A DNA stretch of 35,888 bases from Opitutia bacterium (GTDB taxonomy: Bacteria; Verrucomicrobiota; Kiritimatiellia; CAIQIC01; Lenti-01): positions 1 to 35,888 of the forward strand of contig SABN01000024.1 of the NCBI GenBank assembly GCA_009928955.1, in the 5' to 3' direction. Below are positions 7,370 to 17,624 of the stretch, piece after piece. The translations under genes and the position numbers were made by a program. Each line of letters starts with the position of its first letter. The stretch's first letter is position 1. The notes under the pieces were generated by a model. That model was not told the origin of the DNA. It did no database searches and saw only the letters and a list, made by a program, of their open reading frames with translations.

Positions 7370-8823
7370 AATCCTTCATTTCCCTGCTGTTTCCGCTGCT
7401 TTTCCTCTCCGGACCCGCATCGGCCCTCTATTTCCGCCTCGATGGCGACCGCCTCTGGCTCCAAGCCGAGCAGACGCCGCTGGTCGACATCCTCGACCAA
7501 TTCGCCCGCCTCGGCGTCGAGGTCCGGCTCGACCCGCGCATCCAGTCCACCGTCACCGGCGCCGTCCGGGGCGAAAACGTGGACGAGGCGCTGGAAGCCC
7601 TGCTCGAATCCTATGACTATCTGCTGACGTGGAAAATGCTCCGGGGGCCCCTCGGACGCATCCCCAAGCTGCAGGAAATGCAGGTGTTCCTGCCGGGCGG
7701 AAAAACCGCCGCCCTTCCGATCCCCAAAAAATCGGCGAAATTCGACTTCACGCGGGGCGTTCTCGGCACCGCTCCCGAATTCGTGAAGGATGAGCTGCTC
7801 ATCGGCGTGCGCCCCGGCGCTTCCTATGACCGGTTCAAGCGCCTGCTCGACGGCATCGGCGGCATGATCGTGGAATCCGATTCCGCCACGGGCATCTACC
7901 TCATCCGCTTCCCGGCCGGCACCAACGTCGAGGCGCTCCTGCGACAACTGGCCGACAACCCGCTCGTCGCCCACGCCGAACTGAACCTGGTGACCCGCCT
8001 GCCCGCCGCGGCCCCGTCCGCCGCGACCCGCCCCCCCGCTCTTCCCGCCGTCCGTCCCCCCGCCGATGGCTCCATCCCCGTCGCCGTCCTCGACAGCGGC
8101 CTCGATCCGCGCGCCGGCCTCTCCGCCCTCGTCTCCGCCGGCTGGGACGCCGTCGATCCCGACCGCGCCCTTTCCGACCCCGCCGGACACGGCACCCAGA
8201 TGGCCTTTCTGGCCTCCGGCCTCTTGGCGGCCGCGGGATCGGACCCCGCCGGCCAGATCCTTCCGCTGGTGTCCGTCCGCGCCTTCGACGAAGACGGCAA
8301 GACCTCCAACTTCGCCATCCTCCAGGCCCTCGCCTATGCCGCCCAGGCCGGCGCCAAGGTCGTCAACATGAGTTGGGGCTCCGAAACCGACAGCGATTTC
8401 ATGCGCACCGCCATGCAGGTGGCCGCCGACAAGGGCTTGCTCCTCGTCGCCGCCGCCGGCAACGCGCCCACCGGAATGCCCGTCTATCCCGCCGCCTATC
8501 CCGTCGTGATCGCCGTCGGCGGCGTCGATGCCTCCGGCCAGCCCTGGACGAATTCGAACCATGGCGACTTCCTCGATCTGTCCGCTTCCGCCTTCGCCTC
8601 CTTCCCCATTGGCCACAACGGCCCGGCCGGCGATTACGCCGGAACCTCCATCTCCTCCGCCGTCGTCGCCAACGCCCTCGCCCAATACATGAACCGGAAT
8701 CCGGGCGCGACCGCCGCCGCCGCCCGCGCCGCGCTCACCCAAGCCCTCTCCCCCGCCCCCGCCGGCGGCTACGGCGGCGGCATCCTCGATGCCGCCGCCC
8801 TGCGGCGCTTCCTGAATCCGTAA
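7351..8823 (+). CDS. Secreted subtilisin-like (S8) protease with N-terminal STN-like domain
   Basis: A 490-residue protein with a Sec signal peptide (MLPRHLKSFISLLFPLLFLSGPASA). Residues about 26-100 resemble the secretin/TonB short N-terminal (STN) domain (PLVDILDQFARLGVEVRLDPRI, then ALEALLESYDYLLTW). A region around residues 148-220 looks like a protease propeptide (DELLIGVRPG... NPLVAHAELN). The catalytic S8 domain has Asp248 (AVLDSGLD), His280 (GHGTQ), oxyanion Asn371 (AAAGN) and Ser433 (AGTSISS), so all catalytic residues are present. It probably acts in the periplasm or outside the cell. The start at 7351 gives the signal peptide; the longer ORF upstream is a shadow of the AbiEi-like gene. 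Pairing of STN with S8 is unusual in my knowledge. Confidence 0.88.
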   Translation: MLPRHLKSFISLLFPLLFLSGPASALYFRLDGDRLWLQAEQTPLVDILDQFARLGVEVRLDPRIQSTVTGAVRGENVDEALEALLESYDYLLTWKMLRGPLGRIPKLQEMQVFLPGGKTAALPIPKKSAKFDFTRGVLGTAPEFVKDELLIGVRPGASYDRFKRLLDGIGGMIVESDSATGIYLIRFPAGTNVEALLRQLADNPLVAHAELNLVTRLPAAAPSAATRPPALPAVRPPADGSIPVAVLDSGLDPRAGLSALVSAGWDAVDPDRALSDPAGHGTQMAFLASGLLAAAGSDPAGQILPLVSVRAFDEDGKTSNFAILQALAYAAQAGAKVVNMSWGSETDSDFMRTAMQVAADKGLLLVAAAGNAPTGMPVYPAAYPVVIAVGGVDASGQPWTNSNHGDFLDLSASAFASFPIGHNGPAGDYAGTSISSAVVANALAQYMNRNPGATAAAARAALTQALSPAPAGGYGGGILDAAALRRFLNP

Positions 8824-8835
8824 GCGCCGCTTGCT

Positions 8836-8941
8836 GAACTCTGGCTTGAACGGTCGGGACGGAGCCCGACCCTCCAGAAAACAAGCATAACCGCGTGTTC
8901 TTGGAAATGGAGGGACGACCTCCGCGTCGCCCGGGTTCGTT
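8836..8941. repeat. 106-bp dispersed repeat, copy 1
   Basis: This segment aligns without gaps to 35783-35888, with seven differences by eye. It contains two hairpins: GGTCGGG-ACGGAG-CCCGACC, and GGAGG-GACGA-CCTCC near its right end. It starts 12 bases after the protease stop. No coding function is apparent. It behaves like a REP/MITE-type interspersed element. Confidence 0.88.
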
Positions 8942-8982
8942 CCGCAAGAGGCTCATCCGGCTGGAATTTCTCGCGCGCGCGC

Positions 8983-9050
8983 AGAGGGCACAGAGAACCA
9001 CGGAGCCCATCGCCTTTCCCGGTGTTCTCCGCGTTCCTCTGTGCCCCCGG
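8983..9050. repeat. Imperfect inverted repeat with GGGCACAGAG arms
   Basis: The left arm AGAGGGCACAGAGAACCACGG (about 8983-9003) and the right arm CGCGTTCCTCTGTGCCCCCGG (about 9030-9050) are imperfect reverse complements. The element follows the 106-bp repeat in the 344-base gap between the protease and thioredoxin genes. Together with the promoter at 9107-9136 these are the only structures I see in that gap; the many small minus-strand ORFs are not credible. Confidence 0.6.
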
Positions 9051-9106
9051 TGAAAGCCTTCTTCTTCCTCCTTCTTCTCTTCCGTGCACAAATCCCAAAA
9101 TGCCTG

Positions 9107-9136
9107 TTGTTCCCCCGCCGGATTCCGTGATACAAA
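9107..9136 (+). promoter_or_regulatory. Putative sigma-70 promoter of the thioredoxin gene
   Basis: TTGTTC (9107-9112), an 18-base spacer and TACAAA (9131-9136) lie about 32 bases before the thioredoxin ATG. The match to consensus is moderate. Confidence 0.4.
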
Positions 9137-9167
9137 TCCGGCACACGATCCGATTCGGGAGAACAAC

Positions 9168-9476
9168 ATGAGCACGGAACTGAATCAGCAGACGTTCAAG
9201 GATTTCATCGCCTCCGGCCTTTCGCTGGTGGACTTCTGGGCCCCGTGGTGCGGCCCCTGCCGCATGCAGATCCCCATCCTCGACCAGGTCGCCGAAAAAC
9301 TGCCCGCCGTCAAGATCGGCAAGGTCAACGTGGACGAAAACGGCGAACTCGCCGTCCAGTTCGGCGTCAACACCATCCCCTATCTCGTCCTCTTCAAGGA
9401 TGGCCTGAAGGTCAACGAATTCGTCGGCATGCGCCAAGCCAACGTGCTGGTCGACGCCCTCAACGCCGCGAAATAG
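9168..9476 (+). CDS. trxA: Thioredoxin
   Basis: A 102-residue single-domain thioredoxin, the usual size. The redox motif WCGPC is at residues 27-31 (LVDFWAPWCGPCRMQIP), followed by the VNVDENGELAVQFGV segment and the cis-proline loop NTIPYLVLF. It reduces protein disulfides in the cytosol, since no signal peptide is present. GGGAGAA lies six bases upstream of the ATG. It begins a tightly spaced run with the FmdB-type protein, carbamate kinase and a small DnaJ-type zinc protein. The symbol follows similarity to the general TrxA type. Confidence 0.95.
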   Translation: MSTELNQQTFKDFIASGLSLVDFWAPWCGPCRMQIPILDQVAEKLPAVKIGKVNVDENGELAVQFGVNTIPYLVLFKDGLKVNEFVGMRQANVLVDALNAAK

Positions 9477-9487
9477 CGCCGGAGCCC

Positions 9488-9721
9488 ATGCCGCTTTTCG
9501 AATACATCTGCCGGGCCTGCGGCGAGATCTCCGAGCAGCTCGTGACCGGATCGCGCCAGCCCGCCTGCCCGAATTGCGGATCGAAAAAACTGGAGAAACA
9601 GCTCTCCAGCTTCAGCGCCCAGGTCTCGCCGACGTCGTTTTCCACCCCGCCCTGCGGAACCGCCGCCTGCCCCACCCGCGGCTGTGGATGCTCGGGCGGC
9701 GGATGCCCCCACAGTCATTAA
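9488..9721 (+). CDS. FmdB-family zinc-ribbon protein
   Basis: A 77-residue protein whose first half, MPLFEYICRACGEISEQL then CPNCG, is the CxxC...CxxC zinc ribbon of the FmdB putative regulatory family. The C-terminal third is very rich in Cys and Gly (CGTAACPTRGCGCSGGGCPHSH). FmdB was named for a supposed regulator of formamidase, but the role of most members is unknown; a part in ribosome or nucleic-acid binding is possible. It sits 11 bases after thioredoxin, and its Cys-rich tail could be a thioredoxin substrate or metal site (inference). Confidence 0.85.
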   Translation: MPLFEYICRACGEISEQLVTGSRQPACPNCGSKKLEKQLSSFSAQVSPTSFSTPPCGTAACPTRGCGCSGGGCPHSH

Positions 9722-9740
9722 CCCCAACGGAAACACGCCC

Positions 9741-10685
9741 ATGAAAAATCCCCTCGCCGTCATCGCCATCGGAGGCAATTCCCTCATCCTGGACAGCAAG
9801 AAAATCACCGTCTCGGACCAATACCGCGCGGCCAGCGAAACCTCCCACCACATCGCCGCGCTCGTCGCCGCCGGCTACCGCGTCGTCGTCACCCACGGCA
9901 ACGGCCCGCAGGTCGGCTTCATCCTCCTCCGCTCCGACCTCGCCCGCAACGTCCTCCACGAGGTTCCTCTCGACAGCTGCGTCGCCGACACCCAGGGCGC
10001 CCTCGGCTACCAGATCGGTCAGACCCTCGCCAACGAACTCCGCCGCCAGAACATCCAGAAGTCCATCGCCACCGTCGTCACCCAGGTCCTCGTCGACAAG
10101 AACGACAAGGCCTTCTCCAACCCCACCAAGCCCATCGGCTCTTTCTATACCGAAGCCGAAGCCCAGCAGCACAAGGCCGACAGCGGCTGGGTCCTCAAGG
10201 AAGACGCCGGCCGCGGCTGGCGCCGCGTCGTCGCGTCGCCTCAGCCCCTGCGCATCGTCGAGGAAGATACCATCCGCCTCCTGCTCGAACAGGACGTCGT
10301 CGTCATCGCCGTCGGCGGCGGCGGCATCCCCGTCCGTGAAAACGAACAGGGCGACCTCGAAGGCTGCGCCGCCGTCATCGACAAGGATCTCGCCTCCTGC
10401 CTCCTCGCCAAGAATCTCAAGGCGGATCTCTTCATCATCTCCACCGGCGTCGACAAGGTCGCCGTCGACTTCAAGAAGCCCACCCAGCGCGAACTCGACC
10501 GGCTCACCGTCGCCGAGGCCAAGCAATATCTCGCCGAAGGCCAGTTCCCCGCCGGCAGCATGGGCCCCAAGATCGAAGCGGCCATCGACTTCCTCGAGCA
10601 TGGCGGCCAGGAAGTCATCATCACCCAGCCCCACCTCCTCGAGGAAGCCATCGCCGGCAAGAACGGCACCCATCTGGTGCCCTGA
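9741..10685 (+). CDS. arcC: Carbamate kinase
   Basis: A 314-residue member of the amino-acid kinase fold. Carbamate kinase makes ATP and carbamate from carbamoyl phosphate and ADP, usually in arginine, agmatine or purine breakdown. Visible motifs are AIGGNSLI at the N-terminus, THGNGPQVGF, the DSCVADTQGALGYQIGQTL segment, GWRRVVASPQP, AVGGGGIPV, the IDKDLASCLLA segment and the C-terminal FPAGSMGPKIEAA. No arginine deiminase or ornithine transcarbamylase gene lies in the window. The start at 9741 matches the family N-terminus; the longer ORF overlaps the FmdB gene. Confidence 0.96.
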   Translation: MKNPLAVIAIGGNSLILDSKKITVSDQYRAASETSHHIAALVAAGYRVVVTHGNGPQVGFILLRSDLARNVLHEVPLDSCVADTQGALGYQIGQTLANELRRQNIQKSIATVVTQVLVDKNDKAFSNPTKPIGSFYTEAEAQQHKADSGWVLKEDAGRGWRRVVASPQPLRIVEEDTIRLLLEQDVVVIAVGGGGIPVRENEQGDLEGCAAVIDKDLASCLLAKNLKADLFIISTGVDKVAVDFKKPTQRELDRLTVAEAKQYLAEGQFPAGSMGPKIEAAIDFLEHGGQEVIITQPHLLEEAIAGKNGTHLVP

Positions 10686-10696
10686 CCGCCCCCCGC

Positions 10697-10882
10697 ATGT
10701 CCGCATATGCCCTCTCCTGCCTGGTCGTGTTCGCTCTCGCCGGCGGGCTGATGTGGATGTTCCGGCCCAGGAAATGCAAGGAATGCCAGGGCACCGGCAA
10801 GCGTCTTTGCCACGACGGCGCGGAATCGGATTTTCACTATGCCGATTGCGACAAATGCAAGGGCACCGGCTGGAAAATTTAA
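10697..10882 (+). CDS. Small membrane-anchored DnaJ-type zinc-motif protein
   Basis: A 61-residue protein with one N-terminal hydrophobic segment (about residues 4-22). It is followed by two CxxCxGxG-type motifs, CKECQGTG and CDKCKGTG, as in the zinc-binding repeat of DnaJ. Two motifs could bind one or two zinc ions. It starts 11 bases after arcC and is the last gene of the thioredoxin run. A role in redox or folding is suggested by context only. Confidence 0.7.
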   Translation: MSAYALSCLVVFALAGGLMWMFRPRKCKECQGTGKRLCHDGAESDFHYADCDKCKGTGWKI

Positions 10883-10903
10883 GCGGGATCCCGGCGGAAA
10901 AAG

Positions 10904-10979
10904 TGGTGAGACGGGCGGGGCTCGAACCCGCGACCACAAGCTTAAAAGGCTCGTGCTCTACCAACTGAGCTACCGTCCC
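10904..10979 (-). tRNA. tRNA-Lys (anticodon UUU), CCA encoded
   Basis: On the minus strand GGGACGG pairs with CCGTCTC as a 7-bp acceptor stem with one G-U pair. The D arm is TAGCTCAGTTGGTAGAGCA. The anticodon loop CTTTTAA has anticodon TTT at 10934-10936, and the T arm contains GGTTCGAGCC. The discriminator is A and the 3' CCA is encoded in the DNA. Confidence 0.95.
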
Positions 10980-11237
10980 ACGATTTCCGACCGCGCGAAA
11001 ACGTGTGGTTCTACGCCATTTCCCCCTCCCCGCACAAGCAAAAACAGGCCCTGCCGCCGCTCCGCGGCATCCGGCGCGGCCCATCACCGCCGCAGCCTCC
11101 GTCCCCGTCGCCGCGCCACTCCCATCTGATTCCGGTTGCGGATCTCCCGGGTTTTCACGGCATTCGGGAGCGGGGTTGTCCGGAAATGGCTCATTATTCG
11201 CTTGCATTCAGTTCCCGCTGACGCATCATCGGTTTTA

Positions 11238-12281
11238 ATGAAAACCAAACAATTCGCGTGGGCGGCGGCGCTGGCGATGCTGGCCGGATGCAGTGGTTCC
11301 GAATCCCCGCCCCCCCCGGCGGCTCCGGACGCGGCATCGCACCCGGTCATGATCGGATTCTCCTTGGGCGGCGTCCGCCTGGAACGGTGGAAAAAAGACG
11401 AGCAGAGCATCGTGGATCGCGCGCGGGAGCTGGGCGCGACCGTCGTCGCCTTTTCCGCCCTCGAGAATCCCGACCTGCAAAACAACCAAGCGGAAAACCT
11501 CATCATCCAAGGCGTGGACGTCCTTCTGGTGGTTCCGCAAGATTCTGAAAAATCGGCCCGGATCGTCGAACTGGCCCACAAGGCCGGCATCCCGGTGATC
11601 GCCTATGACCGGATCATCCGGAATTGCGCGTTGGATTATTACGTGTCGTTCGACAACGTGAAGGTGGGGGAATACCAGGCGGCGGGCGTGATCGCCGCGC
11701 TCGCTCCGGACCGCACGAACCGGCTCGCCTACATCGGCGGCTCGCCGGTGGACGCCAATTCGGCCCAGTTGAAGCAGGGCGCCATGCGGGTGCTCCAACC
11801 GCTGCTCGCAAGCGGCAAGGCCACCTTGGAATTGGAAACCTTCACCGCGGATTGGAGCGCCCAGAACGCCTATCAGGACATGAAGAATTTCCTGGACGCG
11901 GGCGGCCGGGTGGAGGGCGTCGTCGCCGCCAACGACGCGACCGCCAGCGGGGCGATCCAGGCGCTTCACGAATATGGATTGCCGGCCCTGCCCGTTTCCG
12001 GCCAGGACGCCGACTTGGGCGCTTGCCAACGCGTGGCCCAAGGCCGCCAGGCGGTGACGGTCTACAAGCCGATCGACCAGCTGGGCCGCATGGCGGCGGA
12101 AATGGCCGTGCAGGTGGCCCGCGGATTGCCCGTCCCCGTCAACGCCTCGGTCAACAACGGATTCCACGACGTCCCCTCCGTTCTGCTCGAATCGATTCCC
12201 GTCACCCGGGAGAATATGAACGACACCGTGGTCCGGGACGGCTTCCACACGCACGCCGAAGTCTTCGGGAGCCATCCGTGA
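11238..12281 (+). CDS. XylF-like periplasmic sugar-binding lipoprotein (probable sensor component)
   Basis: A 347-residue substrate-binding protein. A lipoprotein signal with lipobox LAGC ends near residue 17, then an Ser/Pro linker. The mature part closely follows E. coli D-xylose-binding protein Xyl[84 protein letters not shown] and VYKPIDQLG. The ligand is therefore probably xylose or a similar pentose. No ABC permease or ATPase gene is nearby; the next two genes are histidine kinase proteins. I infer that it presents the sugar to the sensor kinase rather than to a transporter. The start at 11238 gives the lipoprotein signal. Confidence 0.88.
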   Translation: MKTKQFAWAAALAMLAGCSGSESPPPPAAPDAASHPVMIGFSLGGVRLERWKKDEQSIVDRARELGATVVAFSALENPDLQNNQAENLIIQGVDVLLVVPQDSEKSARIVELAHKAGIPVIAYDRIIRNCALDYYVSFDNVKVGEYQAAGVIAALAPDRTNRLAYIGGSPVDANSAQLKQGAMRVLQPLLASGKATLELETFTADWSAQNAYQDMKNFLDAGGRVEGVVAANDATASGAIQALHEYGLPALPVSGQDADLGACQRVAQGRQAVTVYKPIDQLGRMAAEMAVQVARGLPVPVNASVNNGFHDVPSVLLESIPVTRENMNDTVVRDGFHTHAEVFGSHP

Positions 12282-12312
12282 GCCGAACCGCCGGAAAAGA
12301 TTCGAAGCGTCC

Positions 12313-14608
<2,296 letters not shown>

Positions 14609-14616
<8 letters not shown>

Positions 14617-15787
14617 ACCCTCCATCGAAACCCTGTCCCAAATCCTCGTGGTGGACGATACCCCGGAAAACCTGCAGATCGTCGGCGAAACGCTGTCGCG
14701 CCACTTCCCCTGCGACTTGTCGTTCGCCACCGATGGCCGGCAGGCGCTGGAAGCGCTCAAGGAGTCCCTTCCGGATTTGATCCTGCTCGACGTGATGATG
14801 CCCGGCATGAGCGGACTCGATGTCTGCCGCACGCTCAAGACGAACGCCCGCACGGCGGACATTCCGGTGCTGTTCCTGACCGCGAAGGTCGAAAGCGCCG
14901 ACGTGGTGGCGGGCTTCGAGGCGGGCGGGGTCGATTACATCACCAAACCCTTCCATCCGCCCGAGTTGGTTGCGCGCGTCAAGACGCAACTCGAAATCCG
15001 GCGGACGGAAGCGGAACGATTGAGGCTCGAAACCCAAAACCGGATTCTTCAAAAGACCAACAGCCTGAGCCGCATGGCCGGAGCCATCGCCCATAGCTTC
15101 AACAACAAAATGCAATCGGTGATGGGATATCTGGAATTGGCCGCCGACGCCCTGCGCGAGGGAACCCCGGCAGAGAATTGGGTCGCCGCGGCCCGCCAAG
15201 CCTCCCAGAACGCTTCGGAATTGGGCCATCTCATGCTGACGTATCTCGGCCAGGCCCCGTGCAAACTGGAACCCCTCGATTTGTCGGAAATTTGCCGGCG
15301 CCTGCCGCCGGATCTTCCCTTCTCGCCGCCCTTGCCGGCGCAACCAGTCATCGCTCTGCCGGCGGCAGGCCCGCTCGTGAAGGCGAATGCCCAGAAGATC
15401 GAGTTGATGCTCAACCATCTGCTGGCCAACGCCCAAGAGTCCATCGGACCGAACCCGGGCATGGTCCGGCTGAATCTCAAGACGGTTCCCGCCGCGGACA
15501 TTTCGCCGGCCCACCGCTTCCCTCCCGATTGGGATCCGCAAGATTCCCGGTACGCCTGCATTGAAGTGGCCGACACCGGCTGCGGCATTCCGCAAACGGA
15601 TCTCGAGGGGATCTTCGATCCGTTCTTCACGACCAAATTCACCGGACGCGGCATGGGTTTGCCCATGGTGCTGGGCATCACCCGCACCCATGGCGGCGCG
15701 ATCACGGTGGAAAGCGCGCCAAATCTCGGAACCATCGTGCGCGTCTTTCTCCCGATCTATTTTCCGGAGGCACCCCCCGCCCCCTGA
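14609..15787 (+). CDS. Response-regulator receiver/histidine kinase fusion protein
   Basis: A 392-residue soluble protein. The N-terminal receiver (about 10-128) has VVDDTPEN, phosphoacceptor Asp61 ([13 protein letters not shown]) and the Lys of DYITKPF, so it looks functional. A coiled linker leads to a kinase domain with phosphoacceptor His162 in [15 protein letters not shown], then an N box ([10 protein letters not shown]), DTGCGIP and [12 protein letters not shown]. It has no membrane segment and no DNA-binding output. It probably takes phosphate from the upstream membrane kinase and passes it onward through its own His, to a regulator not encoded here. Translation is probably coupled to the preceding gene (8-base overlap). 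Confidence 0.92.
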
Positions 15788-15796
15788 TCGCCCGCT

Positions 15797-15820
15797 CCGG
15801 GCCGGGCGGCGCCGGCCCGG
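15797..15820 (+). terminator. Strong GC hairpin after the signalling operon
   Basis: CCGGGCCGG and CCGGCCCGG form a perfect 9-bp stem with a 6-base loop, nine bases after the receiver-kinase stop. There is no T-run, so it may slow or help end transcription but is not a classic intrinsic terminator. Confidence 0.4.
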
Positions 15821-15853
15821 CCCCGAGAGCAGCTGTTCGCTCCCCTTTCCCTG

Positions 15854-15882
15854 TCGACACCTGATTTTACCGGCGATATGCT
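15854..15882 (+). promoter_or_regulatory. Promoter of the TCGACA class (copy A)
   Basis: TCGACA (15854-15859), a 17-base spacer and TATGCT (15877-15882), preceded by CCCCTTTCCCTG. It precedes the permease remnant and mgtE. Two more copies with the same layout are at 17555 and 18923. Confidence 0.55.
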
Positions 15883-15922
15883 CCCCTCCGGTTGAGGATA
15901 GGCAAAGGCGGGCAGGATCCCC

Positions 15923-16135
15923 ATGGCCGACAAGACTTCGAAACCCGATGAGTTGAACCCCAAGCGGTTCGGAACGTTTGGGGGCGTGTTCACGCCGAGC
16001 CGGCTGGCGATCCTCGACGTGGCCATGTTCCTGCGGTTCACTGGCGCCTTCGTCCCCGTCCTCCAAGAAACCATGCATTCCCCCGGCGATGTGATTCGCG
16101 GCCGCGGCGCCGGCGCCGTCCCGCGGCAGGCCTGA
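15923..16135 (+). pseudogene. Remnant of an SLC12-type amino-acid/cation-chloride permease
   Basis: The 70-codon ORF encodes LNPKRFGTFGGVFTPSRLAILDVAMFLRF. This matches the N-terminal signature of SLC12-like permeases (family form roughly KLGTFGGVFTPSILTILGVIMYLRFGW) through the first membrane segment. After about residue 40 the similarity stops, and the remaining 30 residues end in a Gly/Arg/Ala-rich tail. The complete transporter would be several hundred residues long. I read this as the 5' end left after deletion of the rest, still with promoter and ribosome site (GCAGGA) in front and mgtE 18 bases behind. A functional small protein cannot be excluded. Confidence 0.6.
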
Positions 16136-16153
16136 CCGAAAGAAACAAACCCC

Positions 16154-17482
16154 ATGCGACCCGCCATCGAAGAATTGGACCCGGCGCCGAATGCCCATGC
16201 GCACGTCGGCCGCCATCCCGCCGACCTCGCCGACGAACTGCAGCGGCTCGGCACCGAAGAAGCCGTCGCCCGCTTGCGCTCGCTCCCGCCCGAGACCGCG
16301 TCCGAAGTGCTGTCCGAGCTGAACGAGGAATTCGCCCAGACCATCACCGCGCAGCTCTCCAGCGTGGAAATCACCCAGTTGATCCAGGAGCTGCCGCACG
16401 ACGAGGCCGCCGACATCGCCGCCGAACTCGAGCCCGGGCAGCGCTCCGAAGTGCTCGCGCAACTCGCCGCGCCGGAATCCGCCAAGGTTGCGCAACTGAT
16501 GCGCTACCCGGAGGATTCCGCCGGCGCCATCATGAAGGATGAATTCATCGCCCTGCCCGCCACCCTCACCATCGGCCAAGGTCTCGACGCCATCCGCCGC
16601 AAGGATGAACGCGAATTCGACGGCGCCACCTATGTCTATGTCGTGGACGACCGCAAGAAACTGCTGGGCGTCGTCCCGATCCGCAACTTCGTGTTCCTGC
16701 CCCCCGCGCGCCCGCTCAAGGACGCCATGATCCCGGATGTCCGCTTTGTCCGCGCCGACACCGACCAGGAAGAAGTCGCCCGCTTGTTCAGCCAATACCA
16801 CTACATGGCGCTGCCCGTGCTCGAAGCGGACGGCCGCCTCGTCGGCGTGGTCGAAGCCCGCCAGGTCATCGCCGTCATCCGCGAAGAGGCCACCGAGGAC
16901 ATGCAGCGCATGGTCGGCGTCTCCGGCGAAGAAAGCGCCTTCACCCCCTGGCCCCGCGCGCTCGCCATGCGCATGCCGTGGCTGTTCATCAACCTGGCCA
17001 CCACGTTCATGGCCGCCGGCGTCATCGCCTTCTTTGAAAGCACCCTCGCCCGCTGGACCGCGCTCGCCATCTTCCTGCCCATCATCGCCGGACAAGGCGG
17101 CAACTCGGGCATGCAGGCCCTCACCGTCACCATCCGCAGCATGGCGCTGGGCGAATTGGCCGGGAACACCGGCCGCCAGGTCCTCGTCAAGGAACTGGTC
17201 ATGAGCCTCCTCAACGGTCTGGCCATCGGAGCCACCGTCGGCCTGGTCGGCTGGCTCTGGAAAGGCAGCCTCCTGCTGGGGGCCATCGTCGCCCTAGCCA
17301 TGTTTCTCAATATCCTGGCGGCCGCCGCCGCCGGCGTCCTCATCCCCCTCGCCCTCCGCGCGGCCAAGGTGGATCCCGCCCTCTCCTCCAGCATCTTCCT
17401 CACCACCGTCACCGATGTCGCCGGCTTCTTCTTCTTCCTCGGCCTCGCCACCTTCCTCATCCCCCTGTTCGGCAACCTCTGA
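16154..17482 (+). CDS. mgtE: Magnesium transporter MgtE
   Basis: A 442-residue Mg2+ channel of the inner membrane, the usual length. The N-terminal helical domain (about 20-125) is followed by two CBS domains (about 130-255; YVYVVDDRKKLLGVVPIRN and HYMALPVLEADGRLVGVVEA) that sense Mg2+ and gate the pore. Five membrane helices follow, with the family motifs PIIAGQGGNSGMQALTVTIRS and SSIFLTTVTDVAGFF, the latter holding the pore Asp. It follows the permease remnant and may now be driven by the promoter at 15854. There is only a weak purine stretch (GAAAGAAAC) before the ATG. Confidence 0.96.
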   Translation: MRPAIEELDPAPNAHAHVGRHPADLADELQRLGTEEAVARLRSLPPETASEVLSELNEEFAQTITAQLSSVEITQLIQELPHDEAADIAAELEPGQRSEVLAQLAAPESAKVAQLMRYPEDSAGAIMKDEFIALPATLTIGQGLDAIRRKDEREFDGATYVYVVDDRKKLLGVVPIRNFVFLPPARPLKDAMIPDVRFVRADTDQEEVARLFSQYHYMALPVLEADGRLVGVVEARQVIAVIREEATEDMQRMVGVSGEESAFTPWPRALAMRMPWLFINLATTFMAAGVIAFFESTLARWTALAIFLPIIAGQGGNSGMQALTVTIRSMALGELAGNTGRQVLVKELVMSLLNGLAIGATVGLVGWLWKGSLLLGAIVALAMFLNILAAAAAGVLIPLALRAAKVDPALSSSIFLTTVTDVAGFFFFLGLATFLIPLFGNL

Positions 17483-17554
17483 TCCATCCGCCGCCCGCGC
17501 CGCCCCCTTGCGTGGCGTCGCCCCGCTTGTCGCCCCGCTTGGCCTCCCTTTTCC

Positions 17555-17583
17555 TCGACACCTCTTTTCGCCCGCGCTACGCT
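17555..17583 (+). promoter_or_regulatory. Promoter of the TCGACA class (copy B)
   Basis: TCGACA (17555-17560), 17 bases, TACGCT (17578-17583), preceded by CCTCCCTTTTCC. It lies 41 bases before the start of the coiled-coil/LamG-like gene. Confidence 0.55.
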
Positions 17584-17624
17584 GTCTCCACTTCGGGTTT
17601 CATCCGGCAACAGGAGAACGGCGT

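Noticed and set aside
8735-9437. Minus-strand ORFs across the gap before thioredoxin
   Set aside because: They translate the dispersed repeats and the antisense of thioredoxin; the residues reflect repeat DNA.
11144-11170. CTCCCG/CGGGAG inverted repeat before the XylF-like gene as an operator
   Set aside because: The arms are only 6 bp in GC-rich DNA and such matches are expected by chance; no second copy is seen.
9612-11207. Minus-strand ORF of 531 codons over carbamate kinase and tRNA-Lys
   Set aside because: It runs through a complete carbamate kinase gene and a tRNA and has a repetitive Asp/Gly composition typical of antisense frames.
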